Shown here: one piece after another, positions 61,299 to 64,000 of the stretch
Layout: every line of letters begins with the position of its first letter
Numbering within the stretch: position 1 is the stretch's first letter
NCBI GenBank assembly: GCA_012845835.1
Contig: JABAKD010000014.1
Span: 3,952,896-4,016,895 of the forward strand
DNA: 64,000 nucleotides
Reading direction: 5' to 3'
Source: Undaria pinnatifida
Taxonomy: Eukaryota > Sar > Phaeophyceae > Laminariales > Alariaceae
Made by a program: the position numbers and the translations under genes
Notes under the pieces: generated by a model
What the model was told of the DNA's origin: nothing
The model's database searches: none
Seen by the model: the letters and a program-made list of their open reading frames with translations, nothing else

Positions 61299-61383
61299 CT
61301 CATTTTATTTACCGCCAATTTCTTGACTGCCGTCGCATGCTGTACGTAGTCAGGCGTACTCATCCGGTTATCGTCAATCGCCT

Positions 61384-61465
61384 CCCCATGACGTCGGACA
61401 GGACGAGGAGCGCAACCTCAAGGTCCCACCCGGCCACCACATCACAGTCTGCGGCCGGGCAAAAC
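61384..61465 (-). pseudogene. Relic of the CobW exon, copy 2
   Basis: On the minus strand it reads GTGGCCGGGTGGGACCTT... and GTCCGACGTCATGG, parallel to GTGGCTGGGTCGGACCTT and GTCGGACGTCATGG of the intact exon, but the donor GT is lost. It shares a downstream CCGGGCAAAA...AGCCAAAAAA block with the relic at 61659-61940, so those two are closest to each other. Confidence 0.6.
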
Positions 61466-61516
61466 TCCAGCCAAAAAAATGACAAAACGTCTAATTTTAT
61501 AAAAATATATATCAAG

Positions 61517-61572
61517 GACGTCAGCCGTGAGTTCGACGAATTTCAGGTCAATACTCATCTTTGCAAGCTGTG
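61517..61572 (-). repeat. Hairpin element copy
   Basis: GACGTCAGCCGTGAGTTCGA ... AATACTCATCTTTGCAAGCT, nearly identical to 49225-49287. Confidence 0.85.
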
Positions 61573-61658
61573 TAGTTGGTACTTGTAATACACTAATATA
61601 TTAACAACCAACTTCTTGACTCCTCAGATTGCTTGAGATAATGTCTTAGAACACTCAC

Positions 61659-61940
61659 CTGGCCATGATGTCCGGCACCGCGTGGAAGAACAGCGCAAGG
61701 AACCACCCCCTTGAGAGCCCCAAATTCCTCCCTATACTAATTTCAAGTAAATTTGTCCCCAAAAAGGGTTTCGAGTAGTGAAGGCCGTTAAGGAACCACC
61801 CCCCTTTCGAGCCCGAAAATGTCGCCCTATACTAAACTCAAGTAATTTTGTCCCCAAAAAGGGGTTCCAGCGGTACGGCGTTACGGTCCGACCCATCTAC
61901 GGCGAACACTGCCTTTGACACGACCGGGCAAAAAGTCTAG
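61659..61940 (-). pseudogene. Relic of the CobW exon, copy 1, split by two TTAA elements
   Basis: 61659-61700 matches the exon end (TTCCACGCGGTGCCGGACATCATGG) with donor AG|GTGAGT. 61884-61940 matches its upstream part (CGGTCCGACCC.. on the plus strand). Between them are two tandem copies of the small TTAA element. The exon copy was therefore made first and invaded later. Confidence 0.65.
61701..61884 (+). mobile_element. Two tandem family C elements
   Basis: Each has (T)AGAGCCC/CGAGCCC, CCCTATACTAA, CAAGTAA.TTTGTCCCCAAAA and a GTTAAGG or GTTACGG end. They share the TTAA at 61788 and sit inside the CobW exon relic. Confidence 0.82.
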
Positions 61941-62018
61941 CCAAAAAATCGCAATTCTCAATGTATTGAACACGAGGTTGAATCCTAAATTTCTTGTGCC
62001 AATTTATTACATGCTCAC

Positions 62019-62127
62019 CTTTCCATGACGTCCGACACGGCGTGGAACACCAGCTTAAGGTCCGACCCAGCCACCGCAAGCACTGCCTTCGACCGAAACA
62101 GCGTGCCCTTGTCCTTGGGGAGGAAGG
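62019..62127 (-). CDS. CobW/ZNG1-family GTPase exon (LFRSKAVLAVAGSD)
   Basis: Encodes FLPKDKGTLFRSKAVLAVAG, then SDLKLVFHAVSDVMER, ending GAAAG|GTGAGC in phase 2. The pattern D.(F/Y)R.KGVL.VAG.D...VFQ.V is the hallmark that precedes the CobW C-terminal domain in COG0523 proteins, G3E GTPases that act as metal chaperones. The acceptor CTCTCTAG| at 62128 is the best candidate, but the frame is open further upstream. Two relics of this exon lie downstream. Confidence 0.75.
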
Positions 62128-62218
62128 CTAGAGAGCGGACCCAGCGGGCAAAGGGTAGCGCCAGGACTTCCGTTGATTTCTTTACTAACGAGAATGTTCC
62201 CACCTGGTTGAAACGGGG

Positions 62219-62272
62219 AGGGGGGGGGAGAGGGGAGGGGAGGGGAGCGGAGGGGAGGGGAGGGGAGGGGAA
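62219..62272 (+). repeat. (GGGGA)n purine repeat
   Basis: GGGGAGAGGGGAGGGGAGGG and onward. Confidence 0.93.
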
Positions 62273-62330
62273 TTCATTCAACATTTGAAAAAAACAAGCT
62301 CCAGTCCGAAACTCGCGAATTGACTACGAA

Positions 62331-62408
62331 TTAACCTTTTCAGAGCCCCAGCCCCCCCTATTCTAATGCCAAGTTAAAAAAACGGGTTTCCAATTGTGGA
62401 GGGGTTAA
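62331..62408 (+). mobile_element. Small TTAA element (family C), internally deleted
   Basis: TTAACCTTTTCAGAGCCCC ... TTTCCAATTGTGGAGGGGTTAA; 78 bp. Confidence 0.8.
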
Positions 62409-62585
62409 TAGGCGTTGACATCGGTGATAGTGATAGTAACGACGACGACGCCGACGGCACCGACGACGATGACGATGATATCATACCTAGTCATAGCTCA
62501 TTTCCCTGAAATCTAAAGGATTTTCATGGGTCATGACCGGGCCCGCGGGTCGGGGTCAGGAAGTGCTTTACAAACAACTGAAAAA

Positions 62586-62690
62586 CGTCAGCTGTGAGTA
62601 CGACCGATTGAATGGTCGACACTCAACTCTGCAAGCTGCGTGGTACATCCATGTTTCAATTTATGATAATGTATGGTGTTTGTGAATTAA
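62586..62690 (-). repeat. Hairpin element, left member of an inverted pair
   Basis: ACGTCAGCTGTGAGTACGAC CGATTGAATGGTCG..., then GCAAGCTGCGTGGTACATCC and TTTCAATTTATGATAATG. Its reverse complement is at 63815-63908. Confidence 0.85.
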
Positions 62691-62844
62691 ACCCACGATA
62701 TGGTTGTTAATACACACTTTCACAAAATTTTACAGAAGGTCGGTCGTTCGCGCATGTTCTATATTTTGTCCTCATGAAGGATATAGGTCGGTGGCGCCCC
62801 TGGATGTTGTCAGGGTCAACAGAACGATTTTCCATACGTGTTTC

Positions 62845-63012
62845 AAAACCCAGCGGATCGAGTCTGGCCCGGTCAGGAGGTCTTGGAAATCTCACGGATC
62901 GTGTCGGGTCGGCTCAGGAGGTCTTCAAACATCACGGGTCTGGCCGGGATGGGATTACCCTGACCCGATCCGACCCGCGAGACGGGATCCGACCCGCGAA
63001 AAAGCCCTGAGT
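62845..63012. repeat. GGGTCGGGTC-type dispersed repeat, copy 5
   Basis: CAGGAGGTCTTGGAAATCTC and CAGGAGGTCTTCAAACATCA, then GACCCGATCCGACCCGCGAG. Confidence 0.8.
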
Positions 63013-63029
63013 TTAACGTCTATAGCCCG

Positions 63030-63390
63030 TGGGAGGCGTGCTACGATACTGTAGAGCCAGCAATTTTCAGTTCTTATTTTCTTTTCTGAACGTCGAGGCT
63101 CCTTATAACCGTGTTAGGACGGCAGTCCCAATCTGGATACAAATCATTTGAAAATAGAGTCAGGTATAGGTTTTTGTACACTGCAACACTTTTCAGCTGT
63201 TTCTTTTGCGAGCGACGGGGCTCCCTCTAACCCTTTTACAGCCCCCAAATTCCCTCCCTATACTAAATTCGAGTAAAATTGTCCCCAAAATGGGCGTTAA
63301 CCCCTTCAAGACTGCAGTCCCAGTTTGAGGACAAACCACTTGAAAATAGAGTCAGATAAATGTTTCTGTACACTGCAGTACTAAACGGGT
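63030..63390. repeat. Direct repeat around a family C fragment
   Basis: GGCAGTCCCAATCTGGATAC ... GTACACTGCAACAC (63120-63190) and TGCAGTCCCAGTTTGAGGAC ... GTACACTGCAGTAC (63305-63382) flank a family C piece at 63227-63300. Confidence 0.7.
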
Positions 63391-63485
63391 TAACCACAAA
63401 CCATCCCAGCACATCCTGTCTGTGTCCGCGCCCATCCTAGAGAAAGACAAGCTCTGTGGTCGTGAGAAACCACGAGACAGAGACA
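63385..63485 (+). repeat. Dispersed 130-bp repeat with CTCTGTGGTC hairpin, copy 3
   Basis: CATCCTAGAGAAAGACAAGC, TCTGTGGTCGTGAGAAACCA, CGAGACAGAGACA; the last part is a clear stem-loop. Confidence 0.7.
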
Positions 63486-63599
63486 ACAAAATTTGCAAGT
63501 ACAAAGATAAAATACATAACACGCGCGAACGACCTTCCGTAAAAATTGTGAAACTGTGTATTAACAACCATATCGTAGGTTTATTTCACAAACACCTTA

Positions 63600-63800
63600 T
63601 CGTGGAAGACAGGGTCGTAGATCTCGTACACGCATGCGCGAGAGGAAACGTCACCGGTCAGGCAATACACGATCCCGAGTCGCGAGCGGTGTCACCCGTC
63701 ATAGACGGCGTTGTGCGACGCCCTCTTCGCTTCGACTTCCGCTGCGCGACGAGCACCAGACCTCCGGGACCGCCCTCTCCACTTCGACACCAGGACCCCG
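63600..63800. other. Open on both strands, unassigned
   Basis: A plus frame runs IVEDRVVDLVHACARGNV and onward. A minus reading gives VYEIYDPVFHDK with a GATAAG|GTGTTT donor. Either could be an exon, the minus one possibly of the CobW-family gene, but no motif settles it. Confidence 0.25.
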
Positions 63801-63814
63801 TGAGAGGCCAGGCT

Positions 63815-63908
63815 CCATATTATCATAAATTGAAACATACATGTACCACGCAGCTTGCAAGGTTGAGTTTAAACCATTCAATCGGTCGTACTCACATCTG
63901 ACGTTTTT
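63815..63908 (+). repeat. Hairpin element, right member of an inverted pair
   Basis: CATATTATCATAAATTGAAA, CCACGCAGCTTGCAAGGTTG, CAATCGGTCGTACTCACATC; the inverse of 62586-62690. Confidence 0.85.
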
Positions 63909-64000
63909 CAATTTTTTCAATAAAAATACAAACCGGTTTTGGGGAGATGGATAGATACATGCCTGCTGTGCGATGTATCAAGCTGTCAAAATGTGTTGAA

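Overview
The window is nuclear DNA of a eukaryote with a gene-poor, repeat-rich genome. Short exons (50-220 bp) are separated by introns of 0.3-3.4 kb. Most introns are GT-AG, with one clear and one probable GC-AG case. Most of the 64 kb is short DNA transposons, tRNA-derived SINEs, minisatellites and long G/C or purine/pyrimidine tracts. Short TTAGGG runs occur inside the sequence. A bacterial-type aspartate/prephenate aminotransferase split by many introns would suit an alga or other photosynthetic protist (for example a stramenopile), but that assignment is an inference.

Layout. (1) 3949-20034, minus strand: eleven exons of one class I aminotransferase. Nearly all introns are phase 0, and the exons join in frame into about 432 codons carrying all the expected PLP and substrate residues. 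(2) 20-31 kb: no gene recognised; SINEs and tandem duplications. (3) 31010-33967, plus strand: four exons of a PPIL1-type spliceosomal cyclophilin; the first exon was not found. (4) 34-49 kb: a transposon graveyard with at least four families of small terminal-inverted-repeat elements, often nested. (5) 51317-57780, minus: exons of a protein I do not recognise. (6) 58.0-59.6 kb, minus: a four-copy array of an F-box-like exon. (7) 60371-62127, minus: two exons of the C-terminal part of a CobW/ZNG1-family GTPase; the rest lies beyond the window or was not seen.

The most striking pattern is exon-scale local duplication. Several functional exons have a second, partial or decayed copy 0.2-1 kb away. 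This is seen for aminotransferase exons 1, 2, 4, 7 and 10, two exons of the unknown gene, the F-box-like exon and the CobW exon. Most copies carry frameshifts. Two (4546-4637 and 19668-19742) keep their reading frame, splice sites and splice phase, so they could be alternative exons. The second notable pattern is a 75-98 bp TTAA-bounded element, piggyBac-like at its ends, that sits repeatedly in the same TTAA of another element family. Empty versions of that site are also present in the window.
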